Below, piece by piece: positions 42,592-61,072 of a DNA stretch of 64,000 nucleotides (within the stretch, counting starts at the first letter, position 1; each line of letters starts with the position of its first letter). Location of the stretch: NCBI RefSeq assembly GCF_027596085.1, contig NC_072472.1, forward strand, positions 18,105,971-18,169,970, in the 5' to 3' direction. The notes below the pieces were generated by a model. It was not told the DNA's origin, made no database searches, and saw only the letters and a program-made list of their open reading frames with translations. The DNA is from Anoplopoma fimbria. Taxonomy: Eukaryota; Chordata; Actinopteri; Perciformes; Anoplopomatidae. Both the position numbers and the translations under genes were made by a program.

Positions 42592-42592
42592 A
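42514..42592. repeat. (GAAA)n microsatellite
   Basis: About 19 perfect GAAA/AAAG units, purine-only on the plus strand. Confidence 0.95.
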
Positions 42593-45500
42593 GACAGAAG
42601 AAGGCAAGAAGGAAAGAAAGAAAGGGTAGGAGAGGGGCAATACTAAAGCATGGGCTCTTCAGGGTTAAAGTCAAGGTCAGAGCTTTGGGTTTTAGGGGAT
42701 GGAGACACTAGGGGAAAGTATAATGTGGGAAATTCCTTTTTCACCCCTATCTCTCATCCTCTCTCACTCACTCTCTGCCTCTCTCATACAAGAGAGAGAG
42801 AGATGTAAAGATTTTCCCTGAAAGAAGAAAAGAAATCCACCATCAAAGCTCACAGCTGAGTAGGACCTGAGAGGAATGCATATAGGTTTCAACAAAGTAG
42901 TTCACACTGAGAAATAATGAATACAGGAATGTGTCCTTATTTGAAAAAAGATTAAATTACCATGCATGCATTTTATCTTATAAGACAATTTGTTTTTAAC
43001 AGCAATTATTTGTCTGTGTTGGACATCACAAATATAAATCAAGGATTTATCTAAATGTCTGATAATTCCACGGCTGAGTTTATGTAATAAAGGGCAATGT
43101 TTTAGTGCAATCTCAACAACTACATCTCTCAAGTCCAAACAGGCATGTCTATGATTTACACATACTGTAAGCATCTGCATAAACACTGCACAAACTGTGT
43201 CACTTGTGACCACAGGCATAAATGTATGATCAAACACACATGATCAGTACATACATAAACATACATAACATTGTGTTGTAAACCATGTGGGATTAGATTG
43301 TCAAGTCATGAATCAATGTGTGTTGTATAATAATGAACCTGTAAGCGGATTCCATATGACGACCATACATCAAGATAAGAGACTCGTGATATTACATGTG
43401 TGCTATAATCGTGCCTTTTGTGAAAATTGCTGTTTTAAACTATTTGTCGATTTTCTGTGAAAAAAGGTTCATAATTTAGGTTGTTTGGTTGGATTGACAC
43501 CTTGCATTACTGTAGCACTACTGTGTTAGATAAAGAGCTCATGCAAACACACTGTGCTCTGTGCAGTAATAAATAAATAAATTATAGAGTGTTTTTAATT
43601 TAAACTGTTGATTTTTTTTTTTTTAAAACACTGCGACAATACAACATGATCCATGTCCTTTTCTTTTGATACTACATTAGACATAGCATTACGTTCACAC
43701 AACCTGCAAAACCCAGGTAACCTTGAGGAGCTTTTTTTTGTGAATTGACAAATCGTTTATTTTTTACTCTAAATGTGCTCAAGTATTCACATAAGTAAAA
43801 CAAAACATAACTCAAACAAAGCATAATTGTAATGACTATTTACGTATAAATATCACAATACATCATCATGTAGACAAACGTGTTCAGCCACTGTTAGCTT
43901 GCTAATGTTCCTTCAAGGCAGTGCTACAAAATATTCAGTTTTTAAAATCAAAGAATGATGTAGGAGACAACATTGCAGCAGTAAAAGCTCCAAAGTGTGT
44001 GGTGAGGAAATATGACACTGAATACATTAAATGTGGATTCATAATGGCAGGCAGTGATGGGTGAGGGTAAGTAGCATATGTATTTTAGTCTTTACAGCTG
44101 ACAGGAATGCTGGCAGTAAGCTCACAATAAAAAATAAACTTGACAATAGGGTGATGGCATGGGACGATGTGAAATCTCATGTTACCACGATCCTGGCCAA
44201 AATAATTTTGATGCACGATATAATCCCAATCATAATAAAAACATGCTTAAAAAAAAGAATGGCACTAAAACATACTGGAATTGTTTTGTTAAGAAGCAAT
44301 TTTGGGGATTCCATCACAGAGGACACATCTTTGTTAAGTGAACGTTCTTTTTTAGTAAAAAAAAAAATCTTAAATGAGAGATCATAAACCATAAGGTCCC
44401 ACTGCATGAATAAAGGATTTTTAAAAAAATCAAAGAAATAGCAATATTGTTTTAGTCCTTACTGTATTTTATAAATAACAGTCAGATACTATTTTTCACT
44501 TCTCTACCATGACAGCAAAACTATACATCATATATATTAAGAACAAGGATGACACACTATCACACCTCCACAACAGCTGGGGTGTAGATTGCTGTCCCTG
44601 CCACTGGTGGAGGAGCAGGATAGGCCTTTTAGCACAGCTGAACCCTGACTTGGCACTGCTGAAAAAGAACAGGTGTTTCTAATAACGTTAATGATGGTTT
44701 CATTCCCTTTCAGTGTCCCAGTAAGCCATGGCAGTGGGACAGTGAGCTGTCACACACAATAGCGGGAGCCTCAAACCAATACAGCTAAATGGAATCCAGC
44801 CATCATTAATTGAATAATTAAACGTGTGCTTTTCCTGCTAACATGTCAAAATATCATTTTTGGAAGAAGCCGTTAGCCTCACCTTGACCAACACTTCAGT
44901 TTTAGGAATTAAGACGATTTACAAGTTTAAGTTTTAGGGTCATTAAAGACAACTCAAAGTCTTAGTCATGTATGAGCAGATCAGAGTGTTAAGTAAAGTG
45001 TGAAGTCGTTTGAGGCAATAAAGAGTAAAGTCTTTAAAGTGTCGAACTGTATGTTCAGCATTTAAATTACACGGCTTTTGAATATTTATTTCCATTATTT
45101 TCAAACAGTTTTTACATAACTAAGACCTTGTAATTCATTTTACGTCATGTTTATTCTAAAGATAAGGAGGCAATAAGGTATTGCTTAAGAAATAAACACT
45201 TGCTTACTTTTTGCCTGTCAAGCATTAGTTGAACGTTATCATTAAGTGGGTGTGAGTAATTTACGGTTAGGATTAAGTCAATTGAAAGGCCACCTTCCTA
45301 ATAAAAGCGGCATGCAAGTATGTAATATTGCTTCTGATAATATGGATACATAGACTCAGTTATCACAACATTGCAGTCAATGGTCACTATAGAATTATTT
45401 TTTCTGAATATTGTTTGCTTACTTCGGCTGTAGTTCTGTCATGCTGGAGGGAATTCTGTGCAAAAAAAAATGGGACGTTACGGTCTCCTCATTTCTGCAA

Positions 45501-45714
45501 AGAGTCTACTTTAGAAAGTTCTCGTGAGTTGCCATACTCATGCGAAAGCACTGCAGCTGTGATTCGTCAACGACAAATCGAAATATTGCCATATAAATAG
45601 GGCCATATCCAAGCCTATTTGCATTTTTGGGGGGGGGTCTGTAACTGTAATGTGATTGCCACATGAAATTTCCAATTTCTTCCAGTGCCAGCAAAGGCAC
45701 CATAATAGTCAGGC

Positions 45715-45924
45715 GTGCCATGCGTAGTTGCAACGTTGATAGGTGGAAGGAACGTGACGTCATCGCGTACAGCGGGACGTCTCGGAGAAGATAAACAAAA
45801 TAGGAAGGAAGCCTTCGGCCATACAATCGCGGCAAAAACGGTTCAAAAATTAGCTGGCGAGCTACAGTTAGCAGCTCCATGTGCCATTTATTGCTTAAAG
45901 CTTCACTATTCAGCGTTCACAATC
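45715..45924 (+). promoter_or_regulatory. ppm1d: ppm1d proximal promoter/5'UTR with CRE
   Basis: A CG-rich segment just before the ppm1d start codon. It contains a perfect palindromic cAMP-response element, TGACGTCA, at 45755-45762, 163 bp upstream of the ATG. A conserved CRE (and a p53 site) has been reported for the mammalian PPM1D promoter, so this is a plausible conserved CREB/ATF input. I did not find a clear p53 response element. The frame of the ppm1d ORF is open through this segment, but homology starts only at 45925. Confidence 0.6.
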
Positions 45925-51187
<5,263 letters not shown>

Positions 51188-52890
51188 TTCTTGTCTCAGA
51201 GAAACTGTGTTTGGGGGGCCAATTCCTAGATGTATACTTTTTATAAAAAAAAGTCTTTGTTTTTGTAAATATGTGAGAAATTTGAGATTGTAAATGTGTT
51301 GCTGTTTTAACCTTTTTCTTCCTTGTCTTCTTCCTGCCCTTTCTTTAAAATTGAGTGTTCGCAGAAATTTTAAAAATCCATTCAATCTACACAATCTATT
51401 TTCATACGTAAAAGTATGTATAGTATATCCAAAAGATGTATTTTCAGGATGGATAACTACAATCTGAGATAACATCGGTTCACCAAAATTGTGACACGTG
51501 CGATCTTCCAGTTTAGATTTCTAACGAATGGTTTTACTGTTTTAGATTGATTTTACTTGGATGCCATAACATCCCAGTCTTTCATTCATTGGAGTTAATA
51601 CCTCAGACCAGATGAAATGTGCTACTCTGACATGTTAGGTTTTTGTTTTTTTTATCAGGTTCAATAGAAGCCCCTGTTAGTGGTGATGCTGTAGCGTGCA
51701 AAATAATGGAAATATTTGAAAATGGTCTGAGGTATTTATAAGGATATTGATTTTAAATATGTTACTTATTTTGTGTACCAGTGGCTAATTATGTACTGTC
51801 ATGATCACAATTGCTACTCAGCTAATTGGTGTATCTTATGCATAACTTGTGAGGAGGCGTTAAAGGGTCTTTTCACCCAAATTTGGAAAAATATTCTCTC
51901 ATTTTGCCTAGTGGTATCTCTATCCATGTACATAATGTGTGATTGCAGTGAACTGACCCTTTGATGGTACTTTGATGGACAGTTTTATTCTTTGCTGGAG
52001 AGATCCATCTTCATTTTTTATTTAAACAACGGGTTTTGGTACTGTAATTAGGTGCTGATGTGAAAGCCAAGATCAATACCTGTGCCTCACTGGAAGATGG
52101 TTTTGAGTTTGCTTTCTCCTTGACTTTTGTTTTTATAACACCCAATTTATTTTAAGTGTCCACTTGGCACTAACACCATTCCAACAGCCTTTTCTATTTG
52201 TTTTCATAATCTTGTATCCTTATGTGTGGTCTGCTCCCATAACTTGTGTTTTAATCTGCACATAAAACACCTTATGGTACGAGCGCAGGAAGTGCCCGTT
52301 TCATGTGTGTGTGTGTGTGTGTTGTGAATTTGTAGCTTGTGTTAACATGGCAGCTCAGTTACTGTTTAAGCTGATTTATTTGCCTTCCTTTTTCCATAAA
52401 AACGTAATGGTCGCCTTAGCACAGATGAGTCAAAGGTGCTATTCACAGGGTTTCATATTTGGGACTCAAACTGATGAGAATCTCTAGGATATCTTAATGT
52501 AAGTATGGCTGTGGCCCAGTGTGTCATGCTACCATCTGCACTACAGCATACAAAACCTGGTTCATTTTTTTTTTGTTTCTGGTACAGTTTGTTGATTTTG
52601 TACAGCACGTCAATATGCAATAGTAGTTTGTACAGTACGTTATTATGCAAAATTATCGGGTTCTTCAGGAGTCTGGCATGCTGGGATCTACTCTGTATGT
52701 TGTGAAGTGTCCAGAGGTAATGGATGTTAATGGGCATGTGTTTTTTGTTTTTGACTATGATAATACTTTGTGTCTGGCTTCATGTCCACTGCAACCAGTT
52801 TTCAGGACTAACTGTATAAGCTACATGCGTTGAAAGTGACTGGATATACAGCGTCTGTGTGTTGTAATAAAGTTCTCATTTTTCAAATCG
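51188..52890 (+). other. ppm1d: ppm1d 3'UTR
   Basis: AT-rich non-coding sequence after the stop codon with no other gene. The first canonical polyadenylation signal AATAAA is at 52866-52871. It is followed about 20-35 bp later by a G/T-rich stretch (GGTGGCGTT... GAGTGTTG), giving a likely cleavage site near 52885. Contains a short TG repeat near 52304-52322. Confidence 0.7.
52866..52871 (+). terminator. ppm1d: polyadenylation signal of ppm1d
   Basis: AATAAA followed by a GT-rich downstream element. It is the first canonical signal after the stop codon at 51187. Use of this site is inferred. Confidence 0.65.
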
Positions 52891-54844
52891 GTGGCGTTAA
52901 AGAGTGTTGCAGTGTCTATATTGCTCAAACAACAATATCCAGCCTTGTGGGTGAAGCTGTTATGACTATGATTAATGACTAGCATGTTTCTGTTTTAAAA
53001 AGTAACCTGTTCATTGACTTTGTTAATGGAACCGTGTTTGTCTTCAGCTACTGTGTAGCTTAAATATAGAGGCAATAGTTTTGCTCACATTTGTACATGG
53101 GTGCACTGGTGTTATGTTCCAGTAGATGGCGGTAATGTAAAGAGATTAAACAGTTGTGGCTCTACAGTGACTAGTTTCTTGAATATCTTGTTTTGTTAAC
53201 AGCAGTACACTAATCACAGACAGAAGGAGGAACTGATTGAAGTCTAATCAGCTGATGAGAATCACCAGTGCGTTTCTGTATGCTGGACACTCTGAGTCAA
53301 AAAGTGTAAGCTGTATTACTGAAATAGCTTCATTTTGAGCAACCCGAAGACTTTGCTAAAGATGTTTACATTTGTGTGAATAAAGAAAAATAACTGAGAC
53401 ACCAAAGTTTTAAAAGTCTCCAAGACTTTTGGAGATCAAATTACATTACAGACAAGGACAGGTGACGGGCTCTCTATGTGCTTTGAGTCAGAAAACAATA
53501 ACTGTAAGTCATATTGTTGAACTGTGCAGGTCATCTGGATTAGGAAAAAATGATCAAGGTTATATTGTATTAATCATGTATAAGAAGTGAAATTTGTCAG
53601 GTTTATAAGGGCTATTGTGTGGAATATTGGTGTAAAGCAGAACAGCTGAATGCCAGAGTGGGTTACATCAGCCACTCTGCTTCGCTACTGCCCCCTTCTG
53701 GCCTGGACAGGATCCAACACTGATCCACTTAAAATAGGCAAAATACTGATCCCAACAAAAATATTAACTTCCCTAAATATCTGTACACAGTCCCACTAAT
53801 ATGATTTAAAACACTTAAAACAGAGGTTCTGTTTCAAGAGACACAGATATTCCTTTCAGTTCATGCAGAGTGCATATTTTGTGGTGGACAATTATGTCTG
53901 GGGGCTAAAGTTGTAGTCCAAACATATGTTTATTTTTATTTATTTTTTTATCATTAATTTCCACCAGTGGTGAAATGTAACTAAGAAGGCTACATATACT
54001 CAATTACCAAAACAAATATTCAAGGATCAAAGGATCAAGTGTGCCTTTATGGGTTGAGAAATGTCTCATATTTGTCAGGATAAATAAACAATTTCATAGT
54101 AAAACAAGGACACAGTCCACTATTCTACAGGATAAGTACTTTATTTTTGCTGCTTTAAGTAAATTTTACTGAAAATATCATTTTATCGCTCGGTGAACTT
54201 ACACACATTTTGACACACCAAACCCCAGTTTTGTCAAAAACAATGAATCTTTATTGATTTTCCACCCTAAGTGAGCATAAAGAGCTCATGGGGCACTCCA
54301 ATGTATGCTGTATTATATTCAAGCGTTACTCTTCCAGAAGACAAAGGTGTTGGATATTATACTGTAGGTCTATTGAAAGAAATGTTCCAGTGTTAATGAT
54401 ATTACCTAAGCCTTTCCATCCCTGTAATAAGGTGGGCATGAAAGCTTGACATAAATAACTAACATCCATGGTCAATTATTTTGTTATGTCATGTCCCTGT
54501 GACATATACTGTACTTTAGGAACACACTTCTTGTTTTTACACAGGGTCTGTTTCTCAGACATTACAGACATCAGATCCATGATTGTGTCTTGACTTGAAT
54601 ATTTCATTGACTGTCAGCCCAACATCTGCTGACCTGCCTAACATGCAATATTCCCCTCTTACTGCAGACAGACTGTCACTGTGCATCAGCCAGTGGAGCG
54701 TATCATTGTCCACCACCTTTCCCTCTACTCCCCTTCCTCTTATTTCCTACAAAATAAGCATCATCACAGCCGACTATTTGGGACTCAGAGAACAAATGCG
54801 TACAGTTTCGACACCCCATTGCCAAATGTGACAGTAGTGGAGTA

Positions 54845-55110
54845 ATGGCGTTGTGAGTAGAGTTAAAGTCACACTCCACACACTGCACCGACAGGCACCC
54901 CCACGGAGGGGTGTGTCTGATGGTGTGACCGTGCAGACACTGATGAGTTGCGACCCTCTTTGACCCACCCAGCCGTCGCCCTTCCCCCACCCATGTTTTC
55001 ACGGCTAGCTCTGTCAGTACTGTTACCATTGTTTGCACTCTTTGTGCTGTTTGCACCGTTAGCTGCTAGTTGCTGTTCAGCCATGCCCCATGTTAAGAGC
55101 TATGTGGATG
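54845..55110. repeat. repeat copy with TTTGCACCGTTAGCTGCTAG (pair with 58670-58860)
   Basis: The right part, CTGTTTGCACCGTTAGCTGC, matches GATGTTTGCACCATTAGCTTC at 58788-58808, and the preceding CTGTTACCATTGTTTGCACT resembles CTGTTGCTGTTGTTAGCACT. Built from GTTAGCACT-like units. Confidence 0.5.
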
Positions 55111-55374
55111 ATATGCCTCAATCAAAGATATACTCTGAAATTCCAAATTAGCACCTTTAAATGGTGGATTTCATGCAATTATCAGATGTGGCTCCAAAGG
55201 CTGTGCTGTTCTTTCCTAAGGGGTCTCCTTAGCTGGTTTTCCATCTTATGCTGCCTTAATATGACCCCAGACGACCCTTTATGAGGGTCATTTAGCAGGG
55301 TGCTAGTACAAACAGGAGGGAGATCGGATATTTTCAATAAATGTTTTTTGCCTCTCTTCATTGACAACACAAAC

Positions 55375-55770
55375 ATGCTAAAGTGCTATGTTGCTATTGT
55401 AGTTTAATGTGTTAGCATTCTAATATTTGCACTATTAGCACTAAACACAGTGTTCAGCTGAGGCTGATGGGAACGTCGTTATATTTTTTTAGGTATTTGG
55501 TCATGAACCAAAGTATTGCAATTTAAATGTTGAAATGATGACGGTGCTTGATGAAAAGTCAGGGGATCACCAAAGAGACTGCAAATCATCCTGAGGGGGG
55601 CGTAAATGTGTGGACCAAATTTCATGGCTATACATCCGATGGGTGTTGAGACATTGCGCTCAAAACCACACACATCAATAGTTGCTCTAGGAAAATTTTG
55701 AAGATCACCAGTGGATACATCCTCTTGGGACTACGAATGTCTGTAAAATGTATCCTCTAATAGGTCTAAT
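55375..55770 (+). repeat. dispersed repeat, same family (copy 2)
   Basis: It contains TTAGCACTAAACACAGTG, CAGCTGAGGCTGATGGGAAC, GGTATTTGGTCATGAACCAA, AAAAGTCAGGGGATCACCAA and CCAAATTTCATGGCTATACA. This is the most complete copy in the window. Confidence 0.65.
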
Positions 55771-57460
55771 AGATATTTCAGTATGGATCAAAGAGGGTCT
55801 CTAGATTAAGACATGGCTGTATTTGGCTTTAAGTTACATATTTCTGTTGTTTCAACATTTGTTTTTCAATAACAATATCTCAACGTGCAGTGGATCTTTT
55901 ATAGACCCAACCTGTTAAAGAAACCCCATGTAACATAAAATAAATATTTCCCTTTCATCCTCTAATCACCCAGACCATTGTTACTGCAGAGAAAGACAGA
56001 TTTAAGAGAAAAGCTAAAAGAGTAAATGAGTGAAGAAACATGACGCTTCCATTGAGGGAATGGTGGGTCACAGACCTGTCACCCCCCTGTTCTGACAGCT
56101 CCGCTCACTCTTCCTTCTGTCTCTGTAACCTGTACAACATACACAAGACATTTATGTGCAGCTTCATACCTTGCATCAATGTCCCATAAAACTTTCAATA
56201 TAAAATTAGACCTCAGCTCATCTGGCATTTTAACACTCACTCAATGTGAGTTTGTGGGAGTCGCAGCCTTTGGCGGAGCCCGCCTTACTTGTTTCTTTCC
56301 ATGTCTCCTGTCTCCTTCTGACAGTATCAGTAGTGTTTCAGCAGGACTTTAATGGCTTGCCCTCTGACACTCTGGGGAGGCTCTGGAGTAAGTGCCATGA
56401 GGAGGGAGACTTCTCCGGGATGATGGGAGGTGACTTGCCCTCCTTTTTTCTCCCCTTGCTCTGACTCAAAGAAGGCAGGCAGGGTTGTGATCAAATACTG
56501 TTTTCATCATAAAAGTTTGATATTTCCCTCTTGCAAAAGATTGGAATCGGCCTTTCCAAAACTCACAACCCTCCTTTCATTATTATTTTATTTATGTCCG
56601 GTGTCCTGCGGTAATTCAACTTTCCGTATAAGCTCCTGCTTTGTGGCACTGGTGTGGTCTACATGCATCTTGTGACGAATCAGAGTATTTCTCGTTACGG
56701 TCATTGCAGGGGCTGATGTATGACGATGGTTGCTGAATAGGAGGGCTTGTTGCAGCATAATGACTTCCCTTTGTGGTAGGTCATGAGGTCTGGCTCCACA
56801 ATGACGCCTCCGATCTGGATGGTCTGTGTTGTTGACCAGGATCACATGGACGTTCCCGTGTAGCACTTCACACAAGAGTCACTAATTTAGATGGCTTGCA
56901 GCTTCACCCATAGAAGAGGCATCCTCACCCTCCCTATTCACTTCATTATGGTCCAGCGCCTCCCCCCACAACCTCTTTCTCTCGCCCTGATATCTCAGTC
57001 CCCCCACTTATTCACTCCCTTGCTCAAAGGCAAAAACTCACAGGGACACTCAACCCATTTGCCTGCAGCTTAAAGTCACTCTTTTCTGCCCCTTTGCAGC
57101 ACATGTGCATGGGAGAGATGGGACCCACGATTGTACGTAATCATTTTGGAGCTGGATTTAGAGGTGTGTTGAGGCTAAGATTCTTAGCTGTCTTTAAGTC
57201 CTGCAGCCTTTATCCTGATAAAAACTATTTCACCTCACACACTTAAGGGGAAGGTTTTAGGCAAATTACCATGTCCAGGTGTCAGGATGGTGTTAGTTAT
57301 CCCCCAGTGTCTGAGAGAACGTGATCGTTATTGTGTGTTGTATTATGTGTTATTGGGAAATTAAGGCAAGAACGAGGGGTAGTAATTAATGTTTGGTATT
57401 GTGTGATTACTGTTAAATTATATATTAGCTAACAAAGAATGGGCTTAGTTTTGCGACAAC

Positions 57461-57740
57461 TGCATCTTTATACCGATTATATTTTTTTATATAACTTCTT
57501 TTGTCGCTTATTATATTTTTCATTGCTGATCTTATGTAGTGTAAGGTGACTTTGAGAGCCATGAAAGGCGCCATAATACTAACAATATCAAAATTGTACA
57601 AAAGTTAGCTTTAACGTCATTCATTTTCTTGTTACAACAAAAGCCATGATGCTTACACATTTTGAGGAAAATGCAATAAAATTATAGAAACACCCTGATC
57701 AAAGCTTCGAGTATGGCACGGTTTTCAGCTGTCAAACCTG
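57461..57740 (+). repeat. 280-bp repeat copy A (pair with 60725-61001)
   Basis: It shares with 60725-61001, in the same order, TGCATCTTTATA, CTGATCTTATGTA, GGTGACTTTGAGAGCCA, ATGCTTACACATTTTGAGGA, CCTGATCAAAGCTT and GTTTTCAGCTGTCAAAC. The CTTTGAGAGCC…GGCGC motif resembles part of a common fish element. Confidence 0.65.
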
Positions 57741-57760
57741 AGAAAATTGTGTGGGGAATA

Positions 57761-58140
57761 GTGTAATAATAATGGATTTTATTTATATAGCACACTTTAA
57801 AATACAAAGAAATCTCAAGGTGCTGCACAGGGTAGAACAATCACAATAATCAAATATAATAATAAAACACTAAAAACAAACAAAAAATAAAATAAGAATT
57901 TAAATAAATTAATTAATTTAATCATAATGAAATCTAAGAATATATATTAAAACTGAACAACCACCCAAACACAAGAAATCTAAATTACCAAGACCTTAGG
58001 GGAAGGCAGAGAGGAACAGGTGAGTTTTAAGATTTGATTTAAAAGCGGTGAGGGAGTCTAACTGATTAGCCGTCCAAGGTGGCGTGCTATGAAGTTTATG
58101 GTGTGTGAGGGGAGTAAGTACCCTTCTTTTTGTTAAGGCA
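57761..58140 (+). repeat. dispersed repeat with TTTATATAGCACACTTTAAA motif
   Basis: It begins TAATGGATTTTATTTATATA, then GCACACTTTAAAATACAAAG, CTCAAGGTGCTGCACAGGG, and later GTGAGTTTTAAGATTTGATT. I recognise the phrase TTTATATAGC(G)C…AAGGTGCT…ACA as a common fish interspersed repeat. Confidence 0.6.
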
Positions 58141-58669
58141 GTTTTGTCACCATATGCAACCTTGGCAAAAGAACATTGTTTAATCCTCTGCTAATGTGTC
58201 CTTGCGAGCCATCAATGCTTACAAACGCCCATCTGACCTCCCATACCATGCTCAAACCTCAGAAGCTCAGAAGATTATAACGCCATAGAGGGTCATCGCT
58301 AAGAACCAGAAGTGAAACGTGTTATCCTGCCGTTATCCTGCTAATGTCAAAAGCTGATGGTTTGCTGTTCTTAAATGAGACACCCAAAAAGCAAAATACA
58401 GATGGCTTCAAGCGGCTTATCGCTATCCTCTAGCTAGCTACACGCACACTCCACTTTCCAGGAAGAAGTGAACTGTTTGATAAGGTTTATCACCTGATCA
58501 TTAAATCCATTTAATTGGAAGCCAGGATGCAACACAAATATAACACAGTGCTTACTGGATTTTGTGAGAAGGTCTATTAGTAATCCCACTGACCCATTTA
58601 GTGCATGTTAGTGCATGTGAGTGTGCCCCGCTAGCTAGGTCATAGCCATCACGCTGAACTGCTCTCACA

Positions 58670-58860
58670 CGCTGGTTACAGCAGATTACACCGTCGCCAC
58701 GGAAGCATGGAGGCCGGCCCCTGAGTTCCACGCAGGTTTACACTGTTAGCTATGGCGGCACTGTTGCTGTTGTTAGCACTGTAAGTGATGTTTGCACCAT
58801 TAGCTTCTAGCCAAGGGCTCAGTGTTAGCCATGTTGCAAATGCCAAATGCATCACAAAGA
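58670..58860. repeat. repeat copy (pair with 54845-55110)
   Basis: Contains CACTGTTAGCTATGGCGGCA, CTGTTGCTGTTGTTAGCACT and TTTGCACCATTAGCTTCTAG. Same order and orientation as the 54.9-kb copy. Confidence 0.5.
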
Positions 58861-60724
58861 AAATGGTGTTACCTTTTAAGATATGATGCAATTATTTTCA
58901 GTGTCAAATACAGTAGCCTACAATTGTAACTAAAATAGCATTGGATTGATGGGATCACATTTTTATCATCATTGTACTAATTAATTGTTAAAAAGTCTCC
59001 ATCACCCAGACAACAATTAGTTAAGATTTCCAGAGGGTGATCTTGCTATTACTTGAGCTGTTGTCTTCATGTATCATTGTTAAAGGCAAAGCTGTTTCAG
59101 GGTACATAGACCAAAGTAACAGTTTCGCCTGGAGACGCCAAACTTTCCTTGCCCTGCCCATGACCTACCGCTTTCACGTTGTTGTTGTTACTTGATTAGG
59201 GCCCTTAGTCTTAAAGGGGGAAAAAAGGGAATATTCATAAAAGCCTTAGTTAGTAAATGCTTGTTCAAAGGCTGTTATTGGACAAGACAAGAGTGTCTGA
59301 TTTTCCTAGCGGCCCCTTTTTGTCCCTCACCCTTTTTGTTCATTCTAAATCTGGGTACGTGAACAAATACAGATGCTCGCAGATGCAAAAAAACACAGCG
59401 GGGAGAAGTGAAAAGAAACAGTTGACTCATCTCATTGCTAATTCCCTGCAGGCGATGGAGGCAGCTCTCAAGTCACTGAATTTGTGTTGCTATGTGTTGA
59501 CTTTTCAGTTTGGATTAAGGTGAGGGTGAAGGCAGGAGGACATGCTGGAGCCGGGGAGCTGTCCAACGCCTCCTCTGTCACTTCGTCTGCTGCTTTTAAC
59601 GGCAACAATTTCACATACGCAACACAACCGCCTGTAAAGGCAAGCAGACTCCCGCTGAACTCCAGCTAGCCTGCAACACTACTCAGCTATTGACATTGGC
59701 TCAGCCTTTTGCAGAGTAGCCCAAGAGTAGGTGACAGGGTGAGACTGAATGGGAGCTGCAGACCGGTGCCACAATACCTTCACCCACAATCTTGGCACAC
59801 TGGCAGATAATACAAGATGACAATGTGTTTGTGTTTATGTAAAAATGCTTTCTTATGACAATTAGGTTTCCCACTGTGGCGTGGTGTTAGCAGGATTCCT
59901 GAGAAGCTCATTGGACTAAGCCTGAACAGCAACAAGGTCATTTTATGAGTTTGTCATATGTGACAAAATCAGATTTGCCAGAGCAAGACACCGAAAAGTA
60001 TCTTCCCTGCTCAAACTTTCACTCGACTGTATGCTGAATCTACAGCATTTTAAATGACACCCTTGCATGCTTTGTGATAAAGTCAGTCAATATAAAAGGT
60101 GTTTTCTGACACTGTGTTTTGGCTGTACATTACATCCCCAAAGGATGATTTTAAGATTATCTTTTTTAGAGGAATGCAAGGTCACAAATGGTCAATCCCC
60201 GGAGAACAGATGCAGACTGAATCATGGAGCCAAGTCAAGAAGGGTTATCACTTAGACACGAGACAGTTATTGAACCTGACGATACATAAATCTACTTATT
60301 CAATACTTACAAGTCGTAACTTACGGTTAATGAGTTCAAGTCCTTTTAGCCCAATGACAATAAGCCAATCAAAACTCTTGCTCTCTAAGGATAACAACTC
60401 GACTCTGAGGTGCTCTCAGTTCAGAGAGCTTTACATCCTGTAATAGACCAGGAGCTCAGTTCGGTTAAAGACACCTACATGTAATCACCTGTGTTTGTAA
60501 AGTCTGCGCAGCCAAGTCTGAATAAAGTTTCCTCTCCTTGGCTCAGCTCTGTCTTTTCCGCCTTGGTCTGATACAATTTCTGCATCGCTGCAGGCCTAAT
60601 CTTGCAACCCAATTGCCAGAAAACAAGATGGCATTGTTTCTGCAAACAACAAGATTTGTTGAATGTTGTATAATGCTAGAAGAAACGCACAATGTCACAT
60701 CTGTAATGTTGTGAATTGGATGGT

Positions 60725-61001
60725 TGCATCTTTATAGCGTTTTAACCCGTTGATTTCATTGTTTTTGTTTTTTTTTGCCTATTGTATTTTTCGTTTCTGA
60801 TCTTATGTAATTTCAGGTGACTTTGAGAGCCAACAACGGCGCGTATTAATATTATTATAAAATGGTACCACAGTTAGCTTTTACTTCTTGGCATAAAATT
60901 CTTGCCATAATGCTTACACATTTTGAGGAAAATGGGATTAAAATGTTAGAAAAAAACCTGATCAAAGCTTTGAGTAAGGCACAGTTTTCAGCTGTCAAAC
61001 T
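60725..61001 (+). repeat. 277-bp repeat copy B
   Basis: Direct-orientation relative of 57461-57740, about 3.26 kb away, with matching motifs along the entire length and scattered substitutions and indels. Non-coding. Confidence 0.65.
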
Positions 61002-61072
61002 GTAACAAATACTTGGTTAAGGTTGGTAAAAGGACCTGGTTTGTGATTAAATAATACTGTAAAAGCGTTACA

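Larger units (their letters stand above)
34497..45714. other. intergenic region between head-to-head robo1 and ppm1d
   Basis: No coding exon is supported. The upstream non-coding robo1 exon should lie here or possibly in an intron extending past ppm1d, but I cannot place it. It contains a 17-bp minisatellite at 37019-37122 and CA and GAAA microsatellites at 42063-42092 and 42514-42592. A stretch at 44660-44790 (around TTCATTCCCTTTCAGTGTCCCAGTAAGCC) resembles a dispersed fish repeat, but I cannot name it. Confidence 0.6.

Noticed and set aside
42458..42711. Open frames of Phe-Leu-Ser or Lys-Glu-Arg repeats
   Set aside because: They are translations of the GAAA microsatellite.
45715..45924. 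In-frame extension of ppm1d upstream of 45925
   Set aside because: No similarity to known PPM1D; the ATG at 45925 has a strong context and aligns with the human start.
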